A stretch of 64,000 nt of DNA from Pigmentiphaga sp. NML080357 (GCF_002188465.1 NZ_NINW01000059.1:1-64000), one strand, 5' to 3'; counted from the first letter of the stretch, positions 16,801 to 26,523 are shown. The notes: generated by a model not told the origin, from the sequence alone. Translations and numbers: made by a program.

Positions 16801-17823
16801 ATGGAGACTATCGATCAGGGCCGCCGCCGCGCCGCCGCCATGCTGGGCGCTGGCATGGGCGGCATCTTGTGCGGTCTGGCCGCAGGCCCCGTCTGGGGCG
16901 CCTGGAAGCCGGACATGAACGTGGATTTTGTCGTGCCGGCGGGGCCGGGCGGAGCGCTGGACCAGACCGGCCGCGCCATGAAGCAGTTCTACGACGAGAC
17001 TGCCGGCCCGGGCGCCAAGTCGTTCCTGGTCACCAACAAGCCCGGGGCAAACGGCAAGATCGCCTTCGAGGTACTGCTGCAAAAGCGCGGCGATCCGCAT
17101 TTCCTGTCCATCAATTCGCACGGCTACATATCGAGCTACCTGACGGGCAACCTCGACATCCTGCCGCATCGCGACCTCACGCCCATCGCGGTCATCCAGG
17201 ACGAGTTCGTGGTGGCCGCCGTGCGCGCCGAGTCGCCGGTGAAGTCGGCCGCCGACCTGGCCGAGCGCCTGCGCAAGGACCCTGGCAGCCAGCGCATAGG
17301 CGTGGCCACCAGCATCGGCAACCATATCCACATCGGCACGGCCAAGGCGCTGGGGGCGGCAGGAGTGGACGTGCGCAAACTCGTGGTCGCGCCGTTCAAG
17401 TCTTCCGCGGAGTCCATGGTGTCCCTGGTGGGCGGGCACCTGGACGTGGTGGCCGCCACCACGCCCAATGTGATCGCGCTGAAGAAGGCGGGCAAGATCC
17501 GCGTGCTCGCGGTGAGCGCCGGCGAGCGCCTGGGCGGCCTGTTTGCCGACGTGCCGACGTGGAAGGAGCAGGGCATAGATTCGACCTTCAGTTCGTCCAT
17601 GGGCATCGTCGCGCCCAAGGGAATCTCCGAGGAGCAGGTCCGGTTCTGGGAGGATCTGTGCCGGCGCATGAGCCGCTCGGCGATGTGGGTGCAGCTGGCC
17701 GAGACCAACCAGAGCCGGCCCAACTTCATGGGGCACCGCGATGCCGCGCGGTTCTACGAAGAGGAGTACCAAAGCATGCGGGAGATCGTGGGCAGGCTCG
17801 GCTTGCTGGAGGCCGGCAAATGA
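16801..17823 (+). CDS. Bug-family (TctC-like) periplasmic binding protein
   Basis: A 340-residue tripartite tricarboxylate transporter receptor. The signal region is Arg-rich then hydrophobic (GRRRAAAMLGAGMGGILCG) and resembles a twin-arginine-type start, though without a canonical motif. The mature part has the Bug landmarks VDFVVPAGPGGALDQTGR and NKPGANGKIAFEVL, which line the carboxylate pocket. ATG 16801 has a strong ribosome site (AGGAGGG). Bug proteins bind di- or tricarboxylates and aromatic acids and hand them to TctA/TctB, but no TctAB genes are seen here. Its stop overlaps the CoA transferase start (ATGA), which suggests the bound acid is activated to a CoA thioester next. Confidence 0.83.
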   Translation: METIDQGRRRAAAMLGAGMGGILCGLAAGPVWGAWKPDMNVDFVVPAGPGGALDQTGRAMKQFYDETAGPGAKSFLVTNKPGANGKIAFEVLLQKRGDPHFLSINSHGYISSYLTGNLDILPHRDLTPIAVIQDEFVVAAVRAESPVKSAADLAERLRKDPGSQRIGVATSIGNHIHIGTAKALGAAGVDVRKLVVAPFKSSAESMVSLVGGHLDVVAATTPNVIALKKAGKIRVLAVSAGERLGGLFADVPTWKEQGIDSTFSSSMGIVAPKGISEEQVRFWEDLCRRMSRSAMWVQLAETNQSRPNFMGHRDAARFYEEEYQSMREIVGRLGLLEAGK

Positions 17824-19058
17824 GCAACGCCAGGCTTGCGGGTCATCCGGGACCGCTGTCGGGCTACAAGGCCATCGAGATCTGCTCCACCGTGGCCGGT
17901 CCGGCGTGCGGGCGCATCCTGGCCGATTTCGGCGCGGACGTGATCAAGATCGAGCCGCCTGGCGGCGATCCGCTGCGCAACATGGGCAAGCACGTGGGCG
18001 ACGTGTCGCTCTATGCGGCGACCGCGTTGCGCAACAAGCGCGCCATAGTGATCGACCTCAAGCAGGACGAGGGGCGCGACCTGGTGCGGCGGCTGGCCGC
18101 CAAGACCGACGTGCTCGTGGAGAACTACCGGCCGGGCGTGATGGAGCGGCTGGGCCTGGGATACGAGGAACTGTCGCGCGAGAACCCGGGGCTGGTGATG
18201 GTGCGCATCAGCGGCTATGGCCAGACCGGGCCCTACCGGCTGCGGCCGGGCTATGGCGCCATCTGCGAGGCCATGGCGGGCGTCAGGCACCTGACGGGCG
18301 ATCCGGATCGGCCGCCGGCCCGCGTGGCCGTGGCCACCACGGACTATCTCTCGGCGGTCTACGCGGCGTTCGGCACGGTCTCGGCCCTGCTCGACCGGGC
18401 GCGTACCGGCAAGGGGCAGGTGGTGGACGTGGCCTTGTACGAAACGGCGTTCACGCAGATGGAGGTCTACGTGCCGGCGTTCAAGACGCTGAACCTGATC
18501 CCGACCCGAGTGGGCCCCAACCTGCCCAACATGGCGCCCAACAGTCTCTATCCCACCCGCGATGGCGGCTATGTGCTGATCGCGGCCAACAGCAACCCCA
18601 CCTTCGAGCGGCTGATCGCGGTCATGGGCCGCCCCGAGCTGATCGAGGATCCGCGCATGAGCTCGATCCGCGCGCGCGGGGCGAACATCCCGTATTGCAA
18701 CAGCGTGGTAAGCGAATGGACGCTGCAGCACGACGGCAGCGAGATCGAGCGCTTGCTGCTCGAGGCGGAGGTGCCGGTATCGCGCGTCTACACCATGGCC
18801 GACATTTTCGAGGACCCGCAATTCGCCGCCCGCGACATGCTGCCCGAAGTGCCTCATCCGGAACTCGGGACACTGCACCATCCCGGCATCGTGCCCAAGC
18901 TGAGCGAGACGCCGGGCCGCATCATGCATACAGGTCCGGACCTGGGACAGGACACGCGCCAGGTGCTGGCCGAGGAACTGCAGCTGTCGCCGAGCGAGAT
19001 CGATGCGCTGGTCGAGCGCGGCATCGTGGCCTGCGGCGAACCGGGGAAGCCGGCATGA
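17820..19058 (+). CDS. CaiB/BaiF family (class III) CoA transferase
   Basis: A 412-residue class III CoA transferase. The family start (LSGYKAIEICSTVAGPACGRILADFGADVIKIEPP) is complete, and the catalytic Asp is most likely Asp175 in VATTDYLSAV, aligned with the Asp that forms the aspartyl-CoA or anhydride intermediate in formyl-CoA transferase. It would move CoA from a donor such as succinyl-CoA onto an organic acid. Coupled by an ATGA overlap to the Bug receptor and followed by the biotin carboxylase, it probably makes the acyl-CoA that the carboxylase uses. The substrate is unknown. Confidence 0.83.
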   Translation: MSNARLAGHPGPLSGYKAIEICSTVAGPACGRILADFGADVIKIEPPGGDPLRNMGKHVGDVSLYAATALRNKRAIVIDLKQDEGRDLVRRLAAKTDVLVENYRPGVMERLGLGYEELSRENPGLVMVRISGYGQTGPYRLRPGYGAICEAMAGVRHLTGDPDRPPARVAVATTDYLSAVYAAFGTVSALLDRARTGKGQVVDVALYETAFTQMEVYVPAFKTLNLIPTRVGPNLPNMAPNSLYPTRDGGYVLIAANSNPTFERLIAVMGRPELIEDPRMSSIRARGANIPYCNSVVSEWTLQHDGSEIERLLLEAEVPVSRVYTMADIFEDPQFAARDMLPEVPHPELGTLHHPGIVPKLSETPGRIMHTGPDLGQDTRQVLAEELQLSPSEIDALVERGIVACGEPGKPA

Positions 19059-19070
19059 GGAGCGACCGCC

Positions 19071-20444
<1,374 letters not shown>

Positions 20445-20474
20445 GTCCGATGGACAATGACAGGGGGAGGCGCC

Positions 20475-20696
20475 ATGGCGCGTATCGAAGTGCAATCCGA
20501 GATCACCGGCACCGTGTGGAAGGTGGAGACTTCCGTCGGGGCGAACGTGGACGCGGAGGCGGCGCTGCTGATCGTGGAGTCCATGAAGATGGAGATCCCC
20601 GTCCCGGCGCCTGTCGCCGGGACGGTGCTGGAGCTGCGCGTGGGAGAGGGCGACCCGGTCGAGGAAGGCCAGGTCGTGGCCGTCATCGAGGGGTAG
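20475..20696 (+). CDS. Small biotin carrier protein (biotinyl domain only)
   Basis: A 73-residue protein made of little more than a biotinyl-lipoyl domain. The biotinylation site is Lys38 in ESMKMEIPVPAP, which has Ser where most carriers have Ala (AMKM). The flattened beta-barrel is complete, with ITGTVWKV at the start and VEEGQVVAVIEG at the end. I chose ATG 20475, which has GGGGGAGG before it, over an in-frame ATG at 20457. It would swing between the biotin carboxylase and the carboxyltransferase of this module. Its 3' end overlaps the convergent DUF2239 gene by 14 bases, and there is no terminator between them. Confidence 0.87.
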   Translation: MARIEVQSEITGTVWKVETSVGANVDAEAALLIVESMKMEIPVPAPVAGTVLELRVGEGDPVEEGQVVAVIEG

Positions 20697-21282
20697 CGCC
20701 TGCCGCCAGGCGCAGCGCGTAGTCGCGCACGTCCGCCGGCCAGTCGCGCAGCAACGCCGCGAAGCGCTCGCCGTCGCCCGCGAAGAGGGCGCGGGCGGCT
20801 TCCTCGAAGCCGGGCAGGTCGCCCGCCATGGCGGACATGAAATGGTAGGCCGCTTCGCGCGCGCGCCGCTGCTCGTCCTGGCCCGCGTGGGCGCGGCGCG
20901 CTTCCTCCACCAGCTTGCGCAGCGCCACCGAGGCGCCGCCGGGCTGGGCATTCAACCATTCCCAGTGGCGGGGCAGCAAGGTGACCTCGCGCGCGACCAC
21001 GCCCAGTTTGGGGCGTCCCTTGCCGCGGGGCGCCGCGGGCTCGCCGGCGGCGCTGGCTTCGTCGGGGGCGGCCGACGGCAGCGGGCCCAGGCGTGCCAGC
21101 ACCTCGCGTTCCGAGCCGCGCGTGTCGATGTCGAAGGCTTTGCCGGTCGCGTCGTCGAAGATGAGAATCGGCGCGTGGTCCGGCGCGCGCGCGGCACGCC
21201 GCACGGCCAGCGCGACGTCGCGCAAGGGGCCGCTCGCGAGCAGGCGGTGGCCGCCGAAGGCGGTGCAGGTAAGGGCAGGCAT
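20683..21282 (-). CDS. DUF2239 family protein, possible DNA-binding autoregulator
   Basis: A 199-residue protein I recognise as DUF2239, a family without assigned function. The N-terminal part (about 1-75) looks like a small alpha/beta domain, then an Ala/Pro linker leads to RGKGRPKLGVVAREVTLLPRHWEWL. This contains an AT-hook-like GRP core followed by a short strand and helix resembling a ribbon-helix-helix element; the C-terminal part is helical. I chose ATG 21282 over an in-frame GTG at 21294 because GGTGA is correctly spaced before it. Its promoter carries two CCCGGG-centred palindromes, which together with the basic motif suggests it binds its own promoter. It has no partner gene on its strand. 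Confidence 0.7.
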   Translation of the reverse strand: MPALTCTAFGGHRLLASGPLRDVALAVRRAARAPDHAPILIFDDATGKAFDIDTRGSEREVLARLGPLPSAAPDEASAAGEPAAPRGKGRPKLGVVAREVTLLPRHWEWLNAQPGGASVALRKLVEEARRAHAGQDEQRRAREAAYHFMSAMAGDLPGFEEAARALFAGDGERFAALLRDWPADVRDYALRLAAGATPR

Positions 21283-21287
21283 GGCAT

Positions 21288-21311
21288 TCACCACAAGAAA
21301 GAATGTGGTGA
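21288..21311 (-). promoter_or_regulatory. Leader hairpin covering the ribosome site of the DUF2239 gene
   Basis: TCACCACA (21288-21295) and TGTGGTGA (21304-21311) are perfect 8-bp inverted arms with an 8-base loop. In the minus-strand transcript the second arm contains the GGTGA that should pair with the ribosome for ATG 21282, and also the alternative GTG start, so folding would hide the start region. It may act as a translational switch or as a third protein-binding site. Confidence 0.55.
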
Positions 21312-21312
21312 T

Positions 21313-21356
21313 AATTTACCCGGGTAAAAATGAAATTGCAATATCACCCGGGTAAA
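21313..21356 (-). promoter_or_regulatory. DUF2239 promoter with two palindromic operators
   Basis: On the minus strand TTGCAA (plus-strand 21341-21336) and TAAATT (21318-21313) are separated by 17 bases and form a good promoter. The perfect 14-bp palindrome TTTACCCGGGTAAA (21315-21328) covers the spacer and -10. A second, imperfect copy centred on CACCCGGGT (21344-21355) lies upstream of the -35 with its centre 28 bases away. Two similar sites on one helical face around a promoter are typical of cooperative repression. The patch is strongly AT-rich against its surroundings. Confidence 0.7.
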
Positions 21357-21390
21357 TTTATTGGCATGTCGACGATCCGCAACGATCGCT

Positions 21391-22179
21391 TCAGGTATAG
21401 CCCGATGCCGCGGGATTGGCCGCGTCGCCGCGCGCCCGCGCCAGTTCCTGCCGCGTGCCGGCCTGGAGCAGCGCGCTGTCCTTGGCGATGGTGACGAAGC
21501 CGAATCCCTGGTCGGCATACCGGCGTCCCGAGGCGCCTCCCGAGCACTGGATGCCGGCCACGCGGCCATGGCGGCGGCAGGCCTCGAGAATGGCCGCGAC
21601 CGCGTCGGCGTGTTCCTTTTCCGGCTTGTCCAGGTCAGGCTCCAGCCCCAGGCCCAGCGCCAGGTCGGCGGGACCGACATAGATGCCGTCCAGGCCCGGC
21701 GTGGCGACGATTGCCTCCAGGCTGTCGAGCCCCCGGCGGCTTTCGATCATTACGAAGCACATGGGCTCGTCGCCCAGCGTGGCCGTATCGCGCGCCTGCC
21801 GCACCAAGGCCGAGCGGATGGGGCCGTAGGAACGGATCCCGGCGGGCGGATAGCGGCAGGCCGCGACGGCCGCGGCCGCCTGCGCAGGCGTCTCGCACAT
21901 CGGCACGATCACGGCTTGCGCGCCGGCGTCCAGCGCCTTGGCGATCATCCAGTCCGTCGCGGCCGGCACGCGCGTCACGGGAATGCCGCCGGCGCGTTCG
22001 ATGGCGGTGAACATGGGCGTGACCTCGGCATAGTCGATCAGGCCGTGCTGCTGGTCCACGCAGACGTAGTCCAGTCCTCCCGCGGCCAGGAGTTCCGCGC
22101 CGAACGCGCAAGGTAGGGCACACCATCCGCCGAACACGGTTCGCTTCTCGGCGATCGCTAGGCGCAGGACTTTCGACAT
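21391..22179 (-). CDS. HpcH/HpaI-type aldolase
   Basis: A 262-residue class II pyruvate-type aldolase of the HpcH/HpaI/citrate-lyase-beta fold, which cleaves 4-hydroxy-2-oxo acids to pyruvate and an aldehyde (as in 4-hydroxy-2-oxoheptanedioate or 2-keto-3-deoxy sugar acids). Visible landmarks are CVDQQHGLIDY (with the catalytic His), the metal-binding Glu in FVMIESRRGL, and GIYVGPADLALGLG. I used ATG 22179, preceded by GGGAGGC, rather than upstream in-frame starts. It is transcribed away from the Rieske oxygenase genes across a shared control region and would supply the last, carbon-carbon-cleaving step of a ring-degradation pathway. Confidence 0.82.
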   Translation of the reverse strand: MSKVLRLAIAEKRTVFGGWCALPCAFGAELLAAGGLDYVCVDQQHGLIDYAEVTPMFTAIERAGGIPVTRVPAATDWMIAKALDAGAQAVIVPMCETPAQAAAAVAACRYPPAGIRSYGPIRSALVRQARDTATLGDEPMCFVMIESRRGLDSLEAIVATPGLDGIYVGPADLALGLGLEPDLDKPEKEHADAVAAILEACRRHGRVAGIQCSGGASGRRYADQGFGFVTIAKDSALLQAGTRQELARARGDAANPAASGYT

Positions 22180-22234
22180 GACTGCCTCCCGTTGGGGGTT
22201 TTCACGCATGGGCGTGGATTCGTACGAAAAGTGA

Positions 22235-22281
22235 TTGACAAAGATTCTGGCTGCCAACAGACTAAAAGTGTATCCACTTTT
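22235..22281 (+). promoter_or_regulatory. Promoter and operator of the Rieske oxygenase cluster
   Basis: A consensus TTGACA (22235-22240) is followed after 17 bases by CAGACT (22258-22263). Directly after it AAAAGTG and CACTTTT (22264-22270 and 22275-22281) form a perfect inverted repeat around TATC, placed over the expected start of transcription. The GTG-TATC-CAC core has the form of GntR/FCD operators, and such a regulator ends this cluster (28298-29014). A separate 10-bp palindrome, TTCGTACGAA, is at 22219-22228, nearer the divergent aldolase gene. Confidence 0.6.
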
Positions 22282-22310
22282 TCACGGCAGAGATAGTGTC
22301 AAAGGCAAGC

Positions 22311-23618
22311 ATGAGCAGGACACCAGAGATCGATGTTGGGGACTACGTCCGCGAGATACCCGGGCAGCAATTCCTCGTTCGCACCGAGGCGTACACGGAC
22401 GAGGACGTCTTCGAGCTGGAGATGAAGCACATCTTCGAGCGGACCTGGATCTACGTCGGACACGAGACCGAGTTTCCATCGGCCGGCAGTTTCAAGACGG
22501 CATACGTCGGCCGCCAGCCCATCGTCGTGATCCGCGACAAGGAAGGAAAGATCGGCGCCTTCTTCAACCGCTGCGTGCATCGCGGCGCGACGCTGCTGCG
22601 CGAGCACCAGGGGACCGTGCAGGAAATGCGGTGCCCGTACCACGGCTGGATCTTCGACCTCGCGGGCAGGACGCGGCTGGTGTCCGAACGAGGGGACCCG
22701 GGCGGCTATGGCGCCAACTTCATCGAACCGGAAGGCCTGCTGCGCGTGCCGCGGCTGGAAAGCTATCGCGGCCTCTTGTTCGTGTCGCTCGATGCGGACA
22801 TCCAGCCGCTGGCTTCCTACCTGGGCGAACTCAAGACCGTCATCGACGCCAAGCTCGACCTCTCGCCCGTGGGCCGCATCGCGATCGCCTCCAAGCCCTA
22901 TGTCTGCCGATACCGGGGCAACTGGAAGCTGCAGACCGAGAACATCGTCGATGCCTATCACTTCATGCACACCCACGGCGCCTTCGTGAAGCTGCAGGCA
23001 AAGTACGGCGACAGTACCGGCGATTTCGGCGTGCACAAGGGACGCAGTTCGCGCGAGATGCGGGAGCAGCGCTTTCGCGGCGAGACCTGGTCCTGCCGGC
23101 AAGGGCATGGCTTCGCGCGCGTCCCGGCGGCCGATCCCGGCTATCTGCTGGACGGCGAGTTCGGACGCATGTATCGCGAGCTGTTGGATAGGCATGGCGA
23201 GGCGGCCTTCGCGGGGATCACCTCCAAGACCACCTCCACCGTATTCCCCAGCATGGGCATGATCCACCAGCAGATCCGGGTCTGGCGCCCGATCTCGGTC
23301 GACGAGACCGAGGTGCTGATCTACCCGTACGAGATCGAAGGCGCGCCCGATGCATTCAACGCCGGCATGCTGCGCAGCCAGGAGCGGTTCTATGGGCCGT
23401 CGGGGTTCGGCATGACGGACGACACCGAGATATTCGCGCGCGTGACGCAGGGGCTGCGCGCCAGCAGCGTGGAATGGCTGGTGTTCGACCGCGGCATGGA
23501 CAGCGATGAGCGGACCGAGAGCGGCGACTACCGGGGCCTGCCGTCCAGCGAAGCGCCGCAGCGCGCTCTCTGGCGGGCCTGGAAAAAAATGATGCAGCAG
23601 GCATCGAAGCACGCTTGA
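22311..23618 (+). CDS. Aromatic ring-hydroxylating dioxygenase, alpha subunit (Rieske non-haem iron)
   Basis: A 435-residue oxygenase large subunit. The Rieske [2Fe-2S] ligands are Cys88-x-His90 and Cys108-x2-His111 (CVHRGA and CPYHGW). The mononuclear iron site follows as Asp214, His217 and His222 in NIVDAYHFMHTHGAF. The order and spacing are complete for a catalytic alpha subunit. It inserts both atoms of O2 into an aromatic substrate to give a cis-diol or a demethylated/decarboxylated product. The small subunit is next, but no ferredoxin or reductase gene is present, so electrons must come from proteins encoded elsewhere. ATG 22311 is preferred over GTG 22296; the ribosome site is weak for both. 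Confidence 0.88.
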   Translation: MSRTPEIDVGDYVREIPGQQFLVRTEAYTDEDVFELEMKHIFERTWIYVGHETEFPSAGSFKTAYVGRQPIVVIRDKEGKIGAFFNRCVHRGATLLREHQGTVQEMRCPYHGWIFDLAGRTRLVSERGDPGGYGANFIEPEGLLRVPRLESYRGLLFVSLDADIQPLASYLGELKTVIDAKLDLSPVGRIAIASKPYVCRYRGNWKLQTENIVDAYHFMHTHGAFVKLQAKYGDSTGDFGVHKGRSSREMREQRFRGETWSCRQGHGFARVPAADPGYLLDGEFGRMYRELLDRHGEAAFAGITSKTTSTVFPSMGMIHQQIRVWRPISVDETEVLIYPYEIEGAPDAFNAGMLRSQERFYGPSGFGMTDDTEIFARVTQGLRASSVEWLVFDRGMDSDERTESGDYRGLPSSEAPQRALWRAWKKMMQQASKHA

Positions 23619-23632
23619 GGCGGGAACCGAGC

Positions 23633-24127
23633 ATGGAAAGCGCAATGTTGCAAGACATCACCCAGTTCATTTATCGCGAAGCCCGATTGCTGGACGACAG
23701 GCGGTTCGACGACTGGCTCGGCTTGTTCGACGACGACGGCCTCTACATCGTGCCGCTGGTGGACGAGGCGCAGCCCGGCCGGCAGGCCGCCATCGTCAAT
23801 GACGACAGGATGGCCCGCGAAGAGCGCGTGTATCACCTGGTCAATCACTGGTTTCCGGCGCAGCAGCCGCCGTCGCGCACGCTGCACTTCGTCTCGAACG
23901 TCGTGGCCGACGAACGCGGCGGTCTCTGGTCCGTATCGAGCAGCCAGTTGATCCACGAGATCCGCGGCGGCGACTGGACCCAGGTCGGCCTGGGCCAGAA
24001 GAACGCCATCGTGGCCCGCGTCGACTATCTGCTGCGCCGGGACGACGGCGGATTCCGGATCCACGAGAAACGCGTCCACCTGCTCGACCGGGCCGGATGG
24101 CAAGGCAATCTCGCCTTCATTTATTGA
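23633..24127 (+). CDS. Aromatic ring-hydroxylating dioxygenase, beta subunit
   Basis: A 164-residue small subunit of the NTF2-like (SnoaL-type) fold that packs with the alpha subunit into an alpha3beta3 oxygenase. Features include DITQFIYREARLLDDRRFDDWLGLF at the start, the central RTLHFVSNVVAD strand and the C-terminal EKRVHLLDRAG, all usual for benzoate/biphenyl dioxygenase beta chains. The length is typical. It starts 14 bases after the alpha subunit stop. ATG 23645 is a possible later start. The beta subunit is structural; it does not identify the aromatic substrate. Confidence 0.85.
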   Translation: MESAMLQDITQFIYREARLLDDRRFDDWLGLFDDDGLYIVPLVDEAQPGRQAAIVNDDRMAREERVYHLVNHWFPAQQPPSRTLHFVSNVVADERGGLWSVSSSQLIHEIRGGDWTQVGLGQKNAIVARVDYLLRRDDGGFRIHEKRVHLLDRAGWQGNLAFIY

Positions 24128-24146
24128 TACTCAGGGGGCACAGCAC

Positions 24147-24986
24147 ATGAAGCTGGTCAGGTACGGCGCCGAAGGATGCGAGCGGCCGGGCATGCTGGAC
24201 GGGCAGGGCGGGCTGAGGGACTTGTCCGGGCTGCTGCGGGACATCGATCCGCAGGCCATGGCGCGCGGCCTCCAGGACAGCCTGGGCGCGGTCGATGCCG
24301 AGAGGCTGCCGCGGATCGATGGAACGCCTCGCCTGGGACCGCCGCTGGCGCGGCCGGGAAAGATCATCGCCATCGGCCTGAACTACGTCGACCATGCCAA
24401 GGAATCCGGCATGGCGATTCCGGCCGAACCCGTGGTGTTCATGAAAGCGCCGTCGACCTTGTCGGGACCGTATGACGACGTACCGAAGCCGGCGAAGGCC
24501 GAGAAGATGGACTGGGAGGTCGAGCTGGGCATCGTCATCGGCAAGTCCTGCCGCGACGTGTCCGAGCGTGATGCGGCCGGCAACATCTTCGGCTACGTGC
24601 TGGCGAACGACCTGTCCGACCGGGCCTTCCAGCTCGATCGCGGCGGCCAGTGGGACAAGGGCAAGAGCTTCGACCGCTTCTGTCCCGTCGGTCCCTATCT
24701 CGTGACCCGGGATGAGATCGCCGACGTGCATGCGCTCGACATCTGGCTCTCGGTGGACGGCGAGCGCGTGCAGCAGAGCAACACCCGCCAGATGATTTTC
24801 AACTGCCCGGCCATCGTCAGCTACCTGAGCCAGTGCATGACCCTGGAGCCCGGCGACCTGGTCATCACCGGCACGCCGGCGGGCGTCGGTCTGGGCATGA
24901 AGCCTCCGCGCTACCTGCGGGGCGGCGAGCTGATCGAACTGGGCATCGCCGGCCTGGGCACGCAGAAGTACCGCATCACCCGCTGA
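24147..24986 (+). CDS. Fumarylacetoacetate hydrolase family protein
   Basis: A 279-residue FAH-superfamily enzyme. The catalytic domain (about 70-279) has the entry segment GKIIAIGLNYVDHAKESG and the metal-binding acidic set WEVELGIVIGK plus ANDLSDRAFQ, and closes with VITGTPAGVGLGMKPP. Members hydrolyse or decarboxylate 2-oxo-diacids such as oxaloacetate-like, acylpyruvate or meta-cleavage products. It follows the oxygenase genes by 19 bases and is a candidate for a later step after ring opening. It is also the family of ureidoglycolate lyase and acylpyruvase, so the reaction remains open. Confidence 0.82.
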   Translation: MKLVRYGAEGCERPGMLDGQGGLRDLSGLLRDIDPQAMARGLQDSLGAVDAERLPRIDGTPRLGPPLARPGKIIAIGLNYVDHAKESGMAIPAEPVVFMKAPSTLSGPYDDVPKPAKAEKMDWEVELGIVIGKSCRDVSERDAAGNIFGYVLANDLSDRAFQLDRGGQWDKGKSFDRFCPVGPYLVTRDEIADVHALDIWLSVDGERVQQSNTRQMIFNCPAIVSYLSQCMTLEPGDLVITGTPAGVGLGMKPPRYLRGGELIELGIAGLGTQKYRITR

Positions 24987-25019
24987 TCCCCCGTCAACCG
25001 TTTTCCACAGGAATCCCGC

Positions 25020-26441
25020 ATGCACGCCGTCTCTCCCAACGATGCATTTCTTGATCGCCTGGCCGCGTTCTGCATCCGTTCCCGCCGCTTCGAGATCGAT
25101 GCCGCCTGTCGCGAGGCCGTCAGGAAGATCGTGCTGGACTCGTTCGGCGTGGTGCTGGGTGCGCTGGACCATCGCGCCGCCCGGTGCGCGCGCAAGTTTG
25201 CCGCCTGCTTTCCGGTGCCCGCGGGCGGGGCCCGGCTGTGGGGAACCGGCGAGCGCGTCGGCATCGAGCATGCGGCCCTGCTCAACAGTCCGCCGCTGCG
25301 CGCCTACGACTTCAACGATTTCTATCTCGGCCGCCTGGGCGGCGCCCATCCCAGCGACATCCTGACGGGTGTGATCGCGGTGGCCGAGTCGGCCGGCGCG
25401 GGGGGCCGGGAGGTGACGCGGGCCTTGTGCCTGGGCTACGAGATGATCGTCGCCATGAGCGACTACATCGATCCCGACCGCGCCGGCTGGGACTATCCGT
25501 GCCTGACCGCGCTGGGCGCCACGGCCGCGGTCGGCGACATGCTGGAGCTCGATCATGCGCAGTTCCGGCAGGCGTTCTCGATCACCGTGAATGCGAACTA
25601 TCCGTCGCTGGAAGCGGAGTCTTCCGAGTTCGACGCGCATGGCGAGCTGACCATGTGGAAACGCTTCAACGGCGGCGACGGGGTTCGGCACTCGATCTAC
25701 GCCTGCCACCTGGCCAAGTGCGGCGTGGAGGGCGTGGTTCGCCCCTTCGAGGGGAAGTTCGGCTATCTCGCCAAGCTGCAGGTTACCCCCGACGAGGCGG
25801 AACAGGCCATGCGGCGCATCGAAGGCATCGAGCGCTTCGAAGGCATCGACCGCGGAAGCTTCAAGCGCTGGCCGGTCGGATCTCGCGCGCAGAGCGCCAT
25901 CCAGTCGGCCCTGCGCGCGCGTGCCGCATGGCAGCAAGCCGGCCGGTCGTCCGGCACGATCGCCAAGGTGACCGTGCATGCCGACCCCGGGGTATATCGC
26001 CACCTGTACGAGATCCGCGTCGATCCGTTCGCGCCCCGCACGCGCGAGGCCGCCGACCATTCCCTGCCCTACATCGTCGCGGCCGCGCTGGTGCAGGGGG
26101 GCATCAGCCCCGCCAGCTTCGAGGCGCCGCTGCGCGAATCGCCCGAGCTGCGCCGGCTGCTGGATGGCCGCGTCCGGGTGGTGCAGGCCGAGCCGGCTTC
26201 GCCGTCCAACCTGTTGTCGGAAGTGGTGATCGAGGACGAGGCCGGCAATCGCTGGAGCGGCGGCCGGGAGGCCGCGCCCGGGTCGGCCGGCGTGCCGATC
26301 TCGTTCGACACCCTGGTCGAGAAGTTCAAGGAAAACCTGGGCGCAGGCCGGGCCGCGCAGGCCGAGGCATTGATCTTGGCCGTGGCGAATCTCGATGCGT
26401 GCGTCGACATACGGAAACTGGTGGACGAGACGGTGGCCTGA
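25020..26441 (+). CDS. MmgE/PrpD family protein
   Basis: A 473-residue member of the family that includes 2-methylcitrate dehydratase PrpD, cis-aconitate decarboxylase and iminodisuccinate epimerase. The all-helical N-terminal domain has VRKIVLDSFGVVLGAL and the family phrase LLNSPPLRAYDFNDFY; the second domain begins after KRFNGGDGVRHSIYACHLAK. Length and domain order are normal. PrpD-type enzymes add or remove water or CO2 from branched tricarboxylates. Its presence in an aromatic-oxygenase cluster is unusual and suggests a tricarboxylate-like intermediate. A second, distinct copy lies at 45209-46570. Confidence 0.8.
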   Translation: MHAVSPNDAFLDRLAAFCIRSRRFEIDAACREAVRKIVLDSFGVVLGALDHRAARCARKFAACFPVPAGGARLWGTGERVGIEHAALLNSPPLRAYDFNDFYLGRLGGAHPSDILTGVIAVAESAGAGGREVTRALCLGYEMIVAMSDYIDPDRAGWDYPCLTALGATAAVGDMLELDHAQFRQAFSITVNANYPSLEAESSEFDAHGELTMWKRFNGGDGVRHSIYACHLAKCGVEGVVRPFEGKFGYLAKLQVTPDEAEQAMRRIEGIERFEGIDRGSFKRWPVGSRAQSAIQSALRARAAWQQAGRSSGTIAKVTVHADPGVYRHLYEIRVDPFAPRTREAADHSLPYIVAAALVQGGISPASFEAPLRESPELRRLLDGRVRVVQAEPASPSNLLSEVVIEDEAGNRWSGGREAAPGSAGVPISFDTLVEKFKENLGAGRAAQAEALILAVANLDACVDIRKLVDETVA

Positions 26442-26523
26442 AAGCCATCGCCTCTGGATGCCGCGCAGGCAGCGTGCTTGGCGGTGGATGTGCCGTGTAG
26501 AGCTTCTATGAGAGGGCCTTGCC

